12,785 bases of DNA from an uncultured Actinomyces sp. (GTDB lineage: Bacteria; Actinomycetota; Actinomycetes; Actinomycetales; Actinomycetaceae): the NCBI GenBank assembly GCA_945949035.1, contig CAMFDH010000016.1, forward strand, positions 1 to 12,785, given 5' to 3'. Below, piece by piece: positions 1-6,733 of this stretch (its first letter is position 1; the number at the start of each line of letters is the position of its first letter). Position numbers and translations under genes: made by a program. Below the pieces are notes generated by a model. The model saw only the letters and a list, made by a program, of their open reading frames with translations, was not told the origin of the DNA and searched no databases.

Positions 1-2
1 AC

Positions 3-887
3 TCTCGCATCCTTGCCGTTCTAGCCGGCCGCTTTGGCTCGGTCTTCACCCTGGCCCTGGTGCAGCGCTCAGAGCAGCGCTCGCAGTATGAGTCAGACGC
101 GGATGCCACCCCGCAGATGGTGGCAGACGAAAGGATCCACGGTGAGGTGGTGCGGTCTCTTGCCACCGCTTCCCGCAACAAGATCGCAGGTAACTTCCGG
201 GCTGCAATCTTCGGAGCCAACGACGGCCTGGTTTCCAACCTGGCGCTGATTCTGGGTGTGGCCGGCGCGGGGATGGGTAACGAGTGGGTGCTGACCACCG
301 GTATCGCAGGACTGCTAGCCGGTTCGCTGTCGATGGCAGCCGGAGAGTGGATCTCGGTCTCCAGTGCCCGGGAACTGCTTGATGCCTCCACGCCAGAACC
401 CCTCAACCCGAGGTCCGTGAAGCAACTAAACGTCGAAGAGAATGAGCTGATTCTGCTCTTCAGGGCCCGGGGTGAAAGTGCCGAGGAGGCGCAGGCACAC
501 GCCAAGGCCATCTTTGACTCTGTCGGGGCCCCGCATGAGGACACGGGAACCGTTGCTGTCGAACTGATTGCACCGCCAACCACGCCTGAGATGGGTGATG
601 TTGCTGAGAACATCGGTCACCCGTTCCAGGTGGCCGCGGCCTCATTCCTCTTCTTCGCCATCGGCGCCCTCATCCCGCTGCTCCCGTACATATTTGGAAT
701 GAGTGGCTACCCCGCCATCATCGCCTCACTGGTCATCGTAGGTTTCGCCCTCATGATGACGGGTGGAACCGTCGGTGTTCTCTCGGGCAAGACCCCCTGG
801 TTCTCTGCCTTCAGGCAGCTGGGAATCGGTTTGGTAGCAGCCGGGGTGACATTCGTCCTCGGCCTGCTCTTCGGGACCACGCTTTAG
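3..887 (+). CDS. Ferritin-like/VIT (MbfA-type) iron or manganese transporter, 5'-truncated
   Basis: The reading frame is open to the window edge, so the gene starts upstream; the GTG at 60 is internal to the domain. The first ~55 visible residues look like the end of a rubrerythrin/ferritin-like domain, with metal-ligand-type segments QRSEQRSQYE and DERIH. They are followed by a VIT1/CCC1 domain beginning FRAAIFGANDGLVSNLALIL. About five membrane segments are visible: GANDGLVSN..GVAGAG, TTGIAGLLAGSLSMAAGEWI, then after a charged soluble loop (ENELILLFRARG..AHAKAIFD) FQVAAASFLFFAIGALIPLL, AIIASLVIVGFALMM and GIGLVAAGVTFVLGLLFG. Known for the family: CCC1/VIT proteins move Fe2+/Mn2+, and the ferritin-like fusion (MbfA of rhizobia) exports iron. 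Inferred: iron or manganese efflux at the cytoplasmic membrane. It ends 9 bp before the next gene and is probably cotranscribed with it. The family is secure; metal and direction are not. Confidence 0.88.
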   Translation, partial: SRILAVLAGRFGSVFTLALVQRSEQRSQYESDADATPQMVADERIHGEVVRSLATASRNKIAGNFRAAIFGANDGLVSNLALILGVAGAGMGNEWVLTTGIAGLLAGSLSMAAGEWISVSSARELLDASTPEPLNPRSVKQLNVEENELILLFRARGESAEEAQAHAKAIFDSVGAPHEDTGTVAVELIAPPTTPEMGDVAENIGHPFQVAAASFLFFAIGALIPLLPYIFGMSGYPAIIASLVIVGFALMMTGGTVGVLSGKTPWFSAFRQLGIGLVAAGVTFVLGLLFGTTL

Positions 888-896
888 GAGAGGACG

Positions 897-1685
897 TTGA
901 ACGAACTTGACGGTGTCGTAGTCAACGACGTCTACCGCGTCATCGACCTGACCGGGGTGCTCCTGAACGGCATCCTGGGCGGCAAGCTGGCCCGCACCAA
1001 GCGCTTTGACGCCGTCGGCTTCGTCATCCTGGCCATCATGTCGGCCATGGGGGGCGGCATCGTCCGCGATGTCATGCTGCAGGCGGGAGCGCCCGTTGCC
1101 ATCACCGACCCCCTCTATATCTCCACCGCCCTCGTCGGGGCAGCGATTGCCTTCCTGTGGAAGCTGAACTCGCGCTTCTGGGTGGTCGCCCTCATCGTCG
1201 CTGACGGCGTCGTCCTCGGCTGTTGGGCAGCCACCGGCGCGATGAAGACGATGTCGGTTGGTTTCGGGGTCATGCCCGCATTGCTGCTGGGAATCACGAC
1301 GGCGGTCGGCGGCGGAATGATCCGTGATGTCACCGCCGGCAACGTCCCCATGGTCTTTGGGGGCAACAACCTCTACGCCACCCCGGCCCTGGTTTCCGCG
1401 GGAATCATGGTCCTCCTCTACAGCCTGGGTCAGCCCACCTGGGGAATGATCTTCGCGACCGTCGTCGGGTCCTCCTTTACCGTCCTCGCCCACTGGCGCA
1501 AGTGGCAGCTTCCCGTCCACAGTGACTGGTCGCTTTCCCTGACTTCCTCGCAGCTGAGGGCAATGCTGGCGGCGCGTACCAAGGCGGCCCAGCGGGGACG
1601 CCGTGGACTTGAGGCGCTGGATGACTCCGTGATCGAGGACGTTGAGGGCGGCGCGGGTAAGACCCAGTCCCCACCATCGGACTAG
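897..1685 (+). CDS. TRIC/UPF0126-family membrane protein (cation channel or glycine transporter family)
   Basis: A 262-residue integral membrane protein with the UPF0126 (PF03458) duplication: two three-helix repeats, each carrying GGG-x-x-RDV (GGGIVRDV at residues 52-59 and GGGMIRDV at 138-145). The first helix has the family's D-x-TG pattern (IDLTGVLLNGILGG). After the membrane part (to about residue 200) there is a hydrophilic tail of ~60 residues rich in A, R and D. Known: prokaryotic members form trimeric TRIC-type cation channels; some annotation pipelines call the family a glycine transporter. The substrate cannot be read from sequence. I chose TTG at 897 because AGGAGAGG lies 5-6 bases upstream and the VIT stop is only 9 bp away, implying translation from the same mRNA. 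No U-rich terminator follows, only the hairpin at 1708-1728. Confidence 0.88.
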   Translation: MNELDGVVVNDVYRVIDLTGVLLNGILGGKLARTKRFDAVGFVILAIMSAMGGGIVRDVMLQAGAPVAITDPLYISTALVGAAIAFLWKLNSRFWVVALIVADGVVLGCWAATGAMKTMSVGFGVMPALLLGITTAVGGGMIRDVTAGNVPMVFGGNNLYATPALVSAGIMVLLYSLGQPTWGMIFATVVGSSFTVLAHWRKWQLPVHSDWSLSLTSSQLRAMLAARTKAAQRGRRGLEALDDSVIEDVEGGAGKTQSPPSD

Positions 1686-1707
1686 CCCCCGCCCCCTGCA
1701 CTTTCGC

Positions 1708-1728
1708 TGTCGCCCCATCGGGGTGACA
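1708..1728 (+). other. Hairpin / near-palindrome just ahead of the SRAP gene
   Basis: Arms GTCGCCCC (1709-1716) and GGGGTGAC (1720-1727) with a 3-base loop and one extra outer T-A pair. In + strand RNA all positions pair, with one G-U wobble. It ends 8 bases before the SRAP start codon. It has no U tract, so it is a poor intrinsic terminator for the upstream gene; it could be a weak terminator, an operator, or a 5' UTR structure near the SRAP ribosome binding site. I see no actinobacterial LexA box (CGAAC-N4-GTTCG) here. Confidence 0.45.
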
Positions 1729-1735
1729 ATGGGGT

Positions 1736-2488
1736 ATGTGCGGAAGATTCACGATTTATGCGGATGATGACGAACTGGTCGACTTCTTCGGAATAGATGT
1801 GGTCGAGGGCGAACACGTGCCCTCATACAACCAGGCTCCCTCGCAGCAGATTCGCGTGGTGCGCCAGGTTGAAGAAGCCGGGGACGCAGAGGTCACCGGG
1901 GCTGCGAAACGGGAACTGGTCAACCAGAAGTGGGGGTTCGTCCCCTTCTGGGCCAAGGAGGGGTTCCGCCCCCTCATCAACGCGAGGGCCGAGACAGTGA
2001 CAGAGAAGCCCACCTTTCGCACGGCCGCGCAGAAGAGGCGCAGCCTGGTCCCCATGAACGGCTACTACGAGTGGCGGGTCATGCCGGGCGGAAAGAAGCA
2101 GCCCTACTTCCTTTCCCTTGGGGACGCGGAGGGCCATGGGGCAGCTCCCGGAAGTGAACCGCTGATGGCAGTGGCCGGAATCTTTGAGTGGCCAGCCGAG
2201 GGGTCGGAAGAACCTCCCACATCAGCTCTACTGACACGCTCAGCGTCCCGCGAACTGGCCTACATTCACGATCGCATGCCGCTGTTCGTCCCCAAGCACC
2301 TCTGGTCAGCCTGGCTTGATCCAGACCTGAACGACAGGGACGCAGTCTCTGAGATGATCGCTGGAATTCCCCCGGCCCCGCTGGTGGCACGCATGGTCTC
2401 ACCAGCGGTGGGAAATGTTCGCAACAACTTTCCGGGGCTGATCAACCCGTTTGACCCCGATGAGGGGACCCTGTCTATTCCGTCGTAG
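1736..2488 (+). CDS. SRAP-domain protein (YedK/HMCES family), abasic-site DNA-protein crosslinker
   Basis: A 250-residue protein beginning MCGRFT, the SRAP hallmark: after Met removal Cys2 becomes the N-terminal nucleophile that forms a thiazolidine crosslink with abasic sites in single-stranded DNA. Other family residues are present: YNQAP (31-35), the NARAET block with Asn82 and Arg84, Glu112 in GYYEW, and His178 in HDRMP. Length is typical of bacterial members. The start at 1736 is fixed by the need for Cys at position 2, although the upstream ribosome binding site (GGGG, 2 bases away) is poor; translation may depend on the preceding hairpin or be weak. Known role: shields abasic sites at stalled replication forks. 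The family is often linked to the SOS response, but no LexA site is visible upstream. It acts in the cytoplasm on ssDNA. Confidence 0.95.
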   Translation: MCGRFTIYADDDELVDFFGIDVVEGEHVPSYNQAPSQQIRVVRQVEEAGDAEVTGAAKRELVNQKWGFVPFWAKEGFRPLINARAETVTEKPTFRTAAQKRRSLVPMNGYYEWRVMPGGKKQPYFLSLGDAEGHGAAPGSEPLMAVAGIFEWPAEGSEEPPTSALLTRSASRELAYIHDRMPLFVPKHLWSAWLDPDLNDRDAVSEMIAGIPPAPLVARMVSPAVGNVRNNFPGLINPFDPDEGTLSIPS

Positions 2489-2526
2489 TACCGCGACGCC
2501 TGGGTGTGGATGGTGAAGTTGTCCCC

Positions 2527-2538
2527 AAGGCGCGCCTT
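2527..2538. repeat. Perfect 12-bp palindrome AAGGCGCGCCTT
   Basis: An exact 12-bp palindrome in the 93-bp gap between the SRAP gene and the nuclease gene, 44 bases ahead of the nuclease start. It could be a small operator for the nuclease-exporter pair or a chance GC-rich palindrome; it is too short for a terminator stem and has no T tract. Confidence 0.3.
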
Positions 2539-2581
2539 CGATTCCGTGAACAGGCGTTGGAGTCGGCACAATGGAGCCGAT

Positions 2582-3313
2582 ATGGCTAAGAAGAACCTGC
2601 TCCCGAAACGACGTCGCTCACTTGTAGAGATCCTGGTGGGACTCGGGGTTCTGCTCCTTGCCATCTGGCTTTTCATGCCGGGGATCCTGGGCGCCCTGCG
2701 TGGCAACCCGCTCGATGAGGTCGATGCCTCGGCCAGTGAGTCCCTGCGCAAGCTCTCTGAGCTTGAGGTGGCAGAGGTCGGTACCGGTGGGGACGCACCA
2801 CCCTATGTCCGCACCGAGTTTGGTGACGGCTGGGCAGACCTGGACGGGGACGGGTGCACCACACGAAACGAGATCCTGGCTCGGGATATGAGCGAAGTAC
2901 GCTTCCGTCCTCGCACCGACAACTGCGTGGTTGAGTCCGGCGTTCTTGAAGACCCCTACACGGACACCACCATCTACTTTGAGCGCGGGCAAGAGACCAG
3001 TCAGGCCGTGCAGATTGACCATGTTGTCGCCCTAGCCGATGGCTGGAGGGCCGGGGCGTGGTCTTGGGACGCTCGTGACCGGCTAGAGTTTGCAAATGAT
3101 CCCCTCAACCTCCTGGCCGTCGACGGCGTGGCCAACCAGGTCAAGGGTGCTTCGACAGCTGACCGCTGGCTACCCGACAACCGGGACTACCACTGCCAGT
3201 ACGCGGCACGCCAGGTGGCGGTGAAGTACAAGTGGGATCTGACGGTGACGCGAGAAGAACGTCAGACATTGAACAGTGTGCTCAGCGGGTGTGCGGACAG
3301 TTCGACTGAATAG
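2582..3313 (+). CDS. Membrane-anchored HNH nuclease, DUF1524 family
   Basis: A 243-residue protein: basic N-terminus (KKNLLPKRRR), one hydrophobic helix at residues 14-37 (signal anchor), then an extracytoplasmic domain. The domain shows the actinobacterial DUF1524/HNH pattern: DLDGDGCTTRNEIL (87-100), QIDHVVAL with the expected catalytic His147 (144-151), W161, the block FANDPLNL (170-177), N185 and K188 (NQVKGA), then DRWLP (195-198). Cys92, Cys115, Cys205 and Cys237 could form disulfides outside the cell. I chose ATG 2582, preceded by GGAG at 5 bases, over the upstream GTG at 2504, which adds 26 residues lacking family resemblance and has no good ribosome binding site. Known: DUF1524 is the nuclease domain of GmrD and of secreted actinobacterial nucleases. 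Inferred: degrades extracellular or incoming DNA. It is 15 bp from the TauE gene, so probably cotranscribed. Confidence 0.87.
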   Translation: MAKKNLLPKRRRSLVEILVGLGVLLLAIWLFMPGILGALRGNPLDEVDASASESLRKLSELEVAEVGTGGDAPPYVRTEFGDGWADLDGDGCTTRNEILARDMSEVRFRPRTDNCVVESGVLEDPYTDTTIYFERGQETSQAVQIDHVVALADGWRAGAWSWDARDRLEFANDPLNLLAVDGVANQVKGASTADRWLPDNRDYHCQYAARQVAVKYKWDLTVTREERQTLNSVLSGCADSSTE

Positions 3314-3328
3314 AAACTGAGGAACAGA

Positions 3329-4126
3329 GTGGGCGAAACCAGCATCGAGACAACACGTAGACCAGCCCAGTGGGGCGGTCTGGTAGGGATTGGCTTAGTC
3401 GCTGGTTTCCTCTCCGGAATGTTCGGGGTGGGTGGGGGTATCCTCATCGTCCCCGGCCTAGTGTTGGTTCTGCACTTCGGTCACAGACTGGCCTCTGGCA
3501 CCTCACTGGCCGCGATTTTGCCGCTCGCCCTTGTCGGGGTCACCTCTTACGCCCTCAACGGCTCCCTGTCCCTGGCGGCGGCACTGTTCGTCGTCATCGG
3601 GTCCGTCGTTGGGGCACAGATTGGCACGCGCCTGCTGCAGAAGATTCCGACACGTCCCCTACAGGTCGGATTCGCAGCCTTCATCGTCGTGGTGATTATC
3701 AGCCTCTTCCTGGTGGTCCCCACCCGGGGCGAAGAACTGGCGGTCACCTGGACCATGGCGATTGCCCTGGTCGTCCTCGGCCTAATCACCGGCATCCTCT
3801 CGGGGCTGCTCGGGGTAGGCGGCGGTGTCATTATCGTTCCGGCCCTCATGCTGCTCTTTGGGGCCAGTGACCTGGTGGCACGCGGGACCTCGCTGCTGAT
3901 TATGATTCCGACAGCCTTCGTGGGGACCCTGTCAAACCTTCGGGCAAAGAATGTTGACATCAGTGCCGCACTGGCAGTGGGAATCCCAGCCTGTGTCACC
4001 ACCTTCCTGGGGTCAATGGCCGCGGTGGCAGTTTCACCAGCACTGGCCAACACCCTCTTTGCGATCTTCCTGGTCTTCGTTGCAGCCCAGATGCTGTGGC
4101 GGGGTCTGAAGGCCCCGAAGCACTGA
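3329..4126 (+). CDS. TauE/SafE-family sulfite or anion exporter
   Basis: A 265-residue multi-pass protein with two homologous halves, each opening with the TauE signature: GFLSGMFGVGGGILIVP (26-42) and GILSGLLGVGGGVIIVP (155-171), followed by GTSL (57-60 and 186-189). About eight membrane segments are expected. GTG at 3329 is preceded by GAGG at 6 bases. Known: TauE/SafE (PF01925) proteins export sulfite, sulfoacetate or other organosulfur anions, but most members have no assigned substrate and nothing nearby is a sulfur-metabolism gene. It follows the DUF1524 nuclease by 15 bp and ends at a strong bidirectional terminator, closing the + strand block. Family certain, substrate unknown. Confidence 0.93.
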   Translation: MGETSIETTRRPAQWGGLVGIGLVAGFLSGMFGVGGGILIVPGLVLVLHFGHRLASGTSLAAILPLALVGVTSYALNGSLSLAAALFVVIGSVVGAQIGTRLLQKIPTRPLQVGFAAFIVVVIISLFLVVPTRGEELAVTWTMAIALVVLGLITGILSGLLGVGGGVIIVPALMLLFGASDLVARGTSLLIMIPTAFVGTLSNLRAKNVDISAALAVGIPACVTTFLGSMAAVAVSPALANTLFAIFLVFVAAQMLWRGLKAPKH

Positions 4127-4143
4127 TCAGCCCCGGGCATAGT

Positions 4144-4183
4144 GAAACCCCCGCCTCCGCATTGCTGCGGAAACGGGGGTTTC
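4144..4183. terminator. Bidirectional terminator between tauE-like (+) and cspA (-)
   Basis: Outer arms GAAACCCCCG (4144-4153) and CGGGGGTTTC (4174-4183) pair perfectly over 10 bp and enclose a second perfect 6-bp stem, TCCGCA/TGCGGA. The sequence is symmetric, so it can stop transcripts from both sides of this convergent junction. Arms end in A/T runs, giving a short U stretch on either strand. Confidence 0.88.
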
Positions 4184-4223
4184 TCAAGTATTAGATCGAA
4201 GCGTGTGCTTCGTCAGACTTGGA

Positions 4224-4439
4224 CTAGTCGATGACCGTGATTTCGGTAGCCATCAGGCCCTTGTCGCCCTGCTCGATTACGAACTCAACGTGCTGGTTCT
4301 CTTCGAGGTTGCGGTGGCCTGAGCCAACGATGTTGCGGTAGTGCGCAAATACGTCCTCTGAACCGTCATCGGGGCTGATGAAGCCGTAGCCCTTCTGCGA
4401 GTTGAACCATTTTACGACACCCGTAGTTGCATTAGCCAT
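4224..4439 (-). CDS. cspA: Cold-shock protein (CspA family)
   Basis: A 71-residue single cold-shock domain running [13 protein letters not shown] to TEITVID. RNP1 (KGYGFI, residues 16-21) and RNP2 (DVFAHY, 29-34) are intact, as is the aromatic surface W11, F12, F20, F31, H33. Known role: binds single-stranded RNA/DNA as an RNA chaperone, melting secondary structure at low temperature or during rapid growth. The start is the ATG at 4439-4437; an in-frame extension to 4517 would add residues foreign to the family. The ribosome binding site is weak (TTGAG, 6 bases upstream). The transcript probably begins near 4531, giving a structured leader of about 90 nt. The gene is monocistronic, closed by the terminator at 4144-4183. 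Confidence 0.97.
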   Translation of the reverse strand: MANATTGVVKWFNSQKGYGFISPDDGSEDVFAHYRNIVGSGHRNLEENQHVEFVIEQGDKGLMATEITVID

Positions 4440-4461
4440 GGGATTCTCAATTCTTTGCTGC

Positions 4462-4519
4462 CGGTGTGGAACCGAACTCGACGAGCTCGGTTGCAGTAAA
4501 ACTTCTTCGTTGCACACCG
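4462..4519 (-). promoter_or_regulatory. Structured cspA 5' leader (nested hairpins)
   Basis: In the - strand RNA, an 8-bp hairpin with a 3-nt loop forms at 4490-4472 (CCGAGCUC/GAGUUCGG, one G-U wobble). It sits inside an outer 7-bp helix, CGGUGUG (4519-4513) with CACACCG (4468-4462). On the + strand the wobble would be an A-C mismatch, so the structure favours the cspA transcript. The inner hairpin ends 32 nt before the ATG. E. coli cspA leaders refold with temperature; whether this one does is inference. Confidence 0.5.
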
Positions 4520-4532
4520 CGGCGAATCCGCT

Positions 4533-4575
4533 GGGTACTTCTATTCAAGTTGAAACTACGCACTCAAGAGTACCC
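4533..4575 (-). promoter_or_regulatory. Candidate cspA promoter with overlapping inverted repeat
   Basis: On the - strand, TTGAGT (4567-4562) and TAGAAG (4543-4538) form a 4/6 plus 4/6 sigma-70-type promoter with an 18-base spacer. The spacer contains the palindrome TTCAA-G-TTGAA (4544-4554). The boxes are flanked by perfect 7-bp inverted repeats GGGTACT (4533-4539) and AGTACCC (4569-4575). The arrangement is operator-like; the regulator is unknown. The rest of the 269-bp gap (4576-4708), which must hold the promoter for the + strand RidA-family gene, shows no confident boxes. Confidence 0.35.
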
Positions 4576-4708
4576 AATATCTCGGACAATTGGCATGTCT
4601 TGGCACACATGCGCGCAGTGTCACGTCAAAATTGGAGAGTTACGGGACTGTTGGGGCGTGTCTCGGTACCATTCGAGTTACTCAGCACACTTCGCGAGGA
4701 GAGCCTTC

Positions 4709-5176
4709 ATGACCATTTCCCAGCGCCTCACCGAACTTGGCATTGAACTGCCGCCGGTCCCAGCCCCAGTTGCGGCCTACGCACCCGCCGTCATCGTTGG
4801 TAATACTGTCCGGACCTCGGGCCAGTTGCCGATGAAGGACGGGGAACTGCTCCTGACAGGCCGCTGCGGAACCCTGGCCGTCACCGATGACCTCGCTTAC
4901 GTGGCCGCGAGGCAGTGCGCCCTCAACGCCATTTCCGCGGCAGCCAGCGTGGTCGGTGGGGTGGACAACCTGGTGCGTGCGGTCAAGGTGGTGGGCTTCG
5001 TGTCCTCCACCGAGGACTACTTCGCGCAACCGTCGGTCATCAACGGTGCCTCAGACCTGCTCCAGGGGGTGTTCGGGTCCCGTCATGCCCGCTCCGCCGT
5101 CGGGGTGGCAGCTCTGCCGCTGAATGCCACAGTCGAGGTCGAGGTGGAGTTCGAGTTCCTCAGTGAGGACATCTAA
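4709..5176 (+). CDS. RidA-family (YjgF/YER057c/UK114) protein
   Basis: A 155-residue protein of the longer Rid subgroup. Diagnostic stretches are YAPAV (24-28), SGQLP (37-41), GRCGT (51-55), the block INGASDLL (111-118), VFG (121-123) and HARSAVGVAALP (126-137), then VEVEVEFEF near the C-terminus. Arg128 in HARSAVGV aligns with the arginine that RidA enzymes need to deaminate reactive 2-aminoacrylate/imine intermediates. Canonical RidA is ~130 residues, so this is a related subfamily whose substrate may differ. Start ATG 4709 has AGGAG 7 bases upstream; the in-frame sequence back to 4466 shows no family similarity. It is transcribed divergently from cspA, is monocistronic and ends at the terminator at 5186-5222. 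Cytoplasmic, probably trimeric. Confidence 0.92.
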   Translation: MTISQRLTELGIELPPVPAPVAAYAPAVIVGNTVRTSGQLPMKDGELLLTGRCGTLAVTDDLAYVAARQCALNAISAAASVVGGVDNLVRAVKVVGFVSSTEDYFAQPSVINGASDLLQGVFGSRHARSAVGVAALPLNATVEVEVEFEFLSEDI

Positions 5177-5185
5177 GACTGATAC

Positions 5186-5222
5186 GAAACGGCCCGCCTC
5201 CATCTCGGAAGCGGGCCGTTTC
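5186..5222. terminator. Bidirectional terminator between the RidA-family gene (+) and pntB (-)
   Basis: Perfect 12-bp arms GAAACGGCCCGC (5186-5197) and GCGGGCCGTTTC (5211-5222) around a 13-base loop, followed by a T-rich stretch on the + strand. It lies 9 bp after the RidA-family stop and 12 bp from the pntB stop, so it serves both convergent genes. Confidence 0.9.
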
Positions 5223-5234
5223 TCTGTCTGCTAG

Positions 5235-6725
5235 CTAGGCGTTTTGCTTGACCGCGGCGACGATGTTGTCGACGGATGCTTTCGCATCACCGAACAGCAT
5301 GTGCGTGTTCTCCTTGAAGAACAGCGGGTTCTGCACGCCGGCGTAACCGGTGGCCATGGAACGCTTGAAGACAATGACGTTCTTCGCCTCCCACACCTTC
5401 AGCACCGGCATGCCTGCAATGGGGGAACCCGGTTCCTCAGCTGCTGGGTTCACCGTGTCGTTGGCGCCGATGACGAGGACGGTGTCGATGTCCTCGAAAT
5501 CATCGTTGACCTCATCCATTTCCTTGACGATGTCGTAGGGAACCTTGGCTTCGGCGAGAAGGACGTTCATGTGTCCCGGAAGACGACCGGCAACGGGGTG
5601 GACGCCGAACTCGACCTCAACCCCCATCTCGCGCAGGGCGTTCGTCAGCTCAGCAACCGGGTACTGCGCCTGGGCGACGGCCATGCCGTAACCCGGGGTG
5701 ATCATGACCTTGCGGGAGCCGGCCAGCATTGCGGCCACCTGCTCCGCGTTGATCTCCTGGTGCTCGCCCTCTTCATCCCCGGAAGCCCCGGTGGACTCAG
5801 CGGTTCCGAAACCACCCAGGATGACCGAAATGAACGAGCGGTTCATGGCGCGGCACATGATGTAGGAAAGGAAGGCACCCGAGGAACCAACCAGCGCACC
5901 GGTGATGATGAGCAGGTCGTTGTTGAGCATGAAGCCGGCTGCGGCGGCTGCCCAACCGGAGTAGGAGTTCAGCATCGAGACGACGACCGGCATATCGCCA
6001 CCACCGATGGCTGCCACAAGGTGGAAGCCCAGGGCGAGGGCGATGATGGTCATCAGGATGAACGGGATCCAAGCCCAGGCGCTGTGACCGGCGGCGATGA
6101 ACCACACCATCAGGACGATGGTGACGACGATGGCCGCCATGTTGAGGTTGTTGCGACCGGGCAGCATCAGGGGAGCACCGGACATCTTGCCCGACAGCTT
6201 CAGGTAGGCGACGATCGAGCCGGTCAGGGTGACGGCACCGATGAAGACGCCCAGGAAGACCTCACCGAGGTGGAAGCCGCCGAGGGCAACCGCCTGGGCA
6301 TCGGGGGCCAGGTAGGAGTTGTAGCCGACCAGAACCGCAGCCAGACCCACGAATGAGTGCAGCAGGGCGATCAGTTCGGGCATCCCGGTCATCTCAACCT
6401 TGGCGGCCTTCCAGATGCCGATGCTGGCGCCGATGAGCATGGCCACGGCAATCAGCAGGGCCGTGACGAGGACGCCGCGACCCGGACCGTTGGAGAGTGC
6501 GGCCAGGATGGTGGCTGCCAGGGCGATGCCCATACCGATCATGCCCAGGTTGTTGCCCTGGCGTGAGGACTCATGTGAGGACAGGCCCCGCAGCGACAGG
6601 ATGAAGAGGACGGCCGCAACGATGTAGGACAGGGTAACGACGTGGCTGGTCCAGTAGCCGGGCTGGGACCAGTCCATCAGGTCACCGACGGCGGGGAAAA
6701 CGAAACTCGAAAGCATGGTTGTCAC
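5235..6725 (-). CDS. pntB: NAD(P) transhydrogenase, beta subunit
   Basis: A 496-residue protein with ~9 membrane helices (domain II, about residues 27-310) and the cytosolic NADP(H)-binding domain III (about 330-496). Domain III motifs are intact: [10 protein letters not shown] (345-354), [10 protein letters not shown] (384-393), [14 protein letters not shown] (416-429) and [10 protein letters not shown] (438-447). His123 in [10 protein letters not shown] matches the conserved membrane histidine of the proton path. An acidic linker (DEEGEHQE, 317-324) joins the domains. Role: with PntA it couples inward proton flow to hydride transfer from NADH to NADP+. Somewhat longer than E. coli PntB (462). 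The gap from the pntA stop is 8 bp. I chose GTG 6725 because AGG lies 7 bases upstream; ATG 6716 is an alternative three residues in. Confidence 0.97.
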   Translation of the reverse strand: MTTMLSSFVFPAVGDLMDWSQPGYWTSHVVTLSYIVAAVLFILSLRGLSSHESSRQGNNLGMIGMGIALAATILAALSNGPGRGVLVTALLIAVAMLIGASIGIWKAAKVEMTGMPELIALLHSFVGLAAVLVGYNSYLAPDAQAVALGGFHLGEVFLGVFIGAVTLTGSIVAYLKLSGKMSGAPLMLPGRNNLNMAAIVVTIVLMVWFIAAGHSAWAWIPFILMTIIALALGFHLVAAIGGGDMPVVVSMLNSYSGWAAAAAGFMLNNDLLIITGALVGSSGAFLSYIMCRAMNRSFISVILGGFGTAESTGASGDEEGEHQEINAEQVAAMLAGSRKVMITPGYGMAVAQAQYPVAELTNALREMGVEVEFGVHPVAGRLPGHMNVLLAEAKVPYDIVKEMDEVNDDFEDIDTVLVIGANDTVNPAAEEPGSPIAGMPVLKVWEAKNVIVFKRSMATGYAGVQNPLFFKENTHMLFGDAKASVDNIVAAVKQNA

Positions 6726-6733
6726 TGTTGTGC

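Noticed and set aside
726..1718. 330-codon antisense open frame across the VIT and TRIC genes
   Set aside because: It lies opposite two well-supported membrane protein genes, spans their junction, and its composition (rich in G, D, R, H, Q) is typical of the antisense of GC-rich coding sequence.
2504..2581. Upstream GTG start for the DUF1524 nuclease
   Set aside because: It adds 26 residues before a normal Lys/Arg signal-anchor N-terminus and lacks the GGAG site that precedes ATG 2582.
1736..4126. A defence island formed by SRAP, HNH nuclease and TauE
   Set aside because: SRAP and TauE are common housekeeping families, the nuclease faces outside the cell, and no methylase, restriction, toxin or mobile element markers are present.
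4466..4708. In-frame extension of the RidA-family protein back to 4466
   Set aside because: It would read through the cspA leader and promoter, and the residues show no family similarity; ATG 4709 has a good AGGAG.
5244..6356. 370-codon + strand open frame opposite pntB
   Set aside because: It is the antisense shadow of a gene with full family motifs; the product is rich in D, G, H and V with no recognisable domain.
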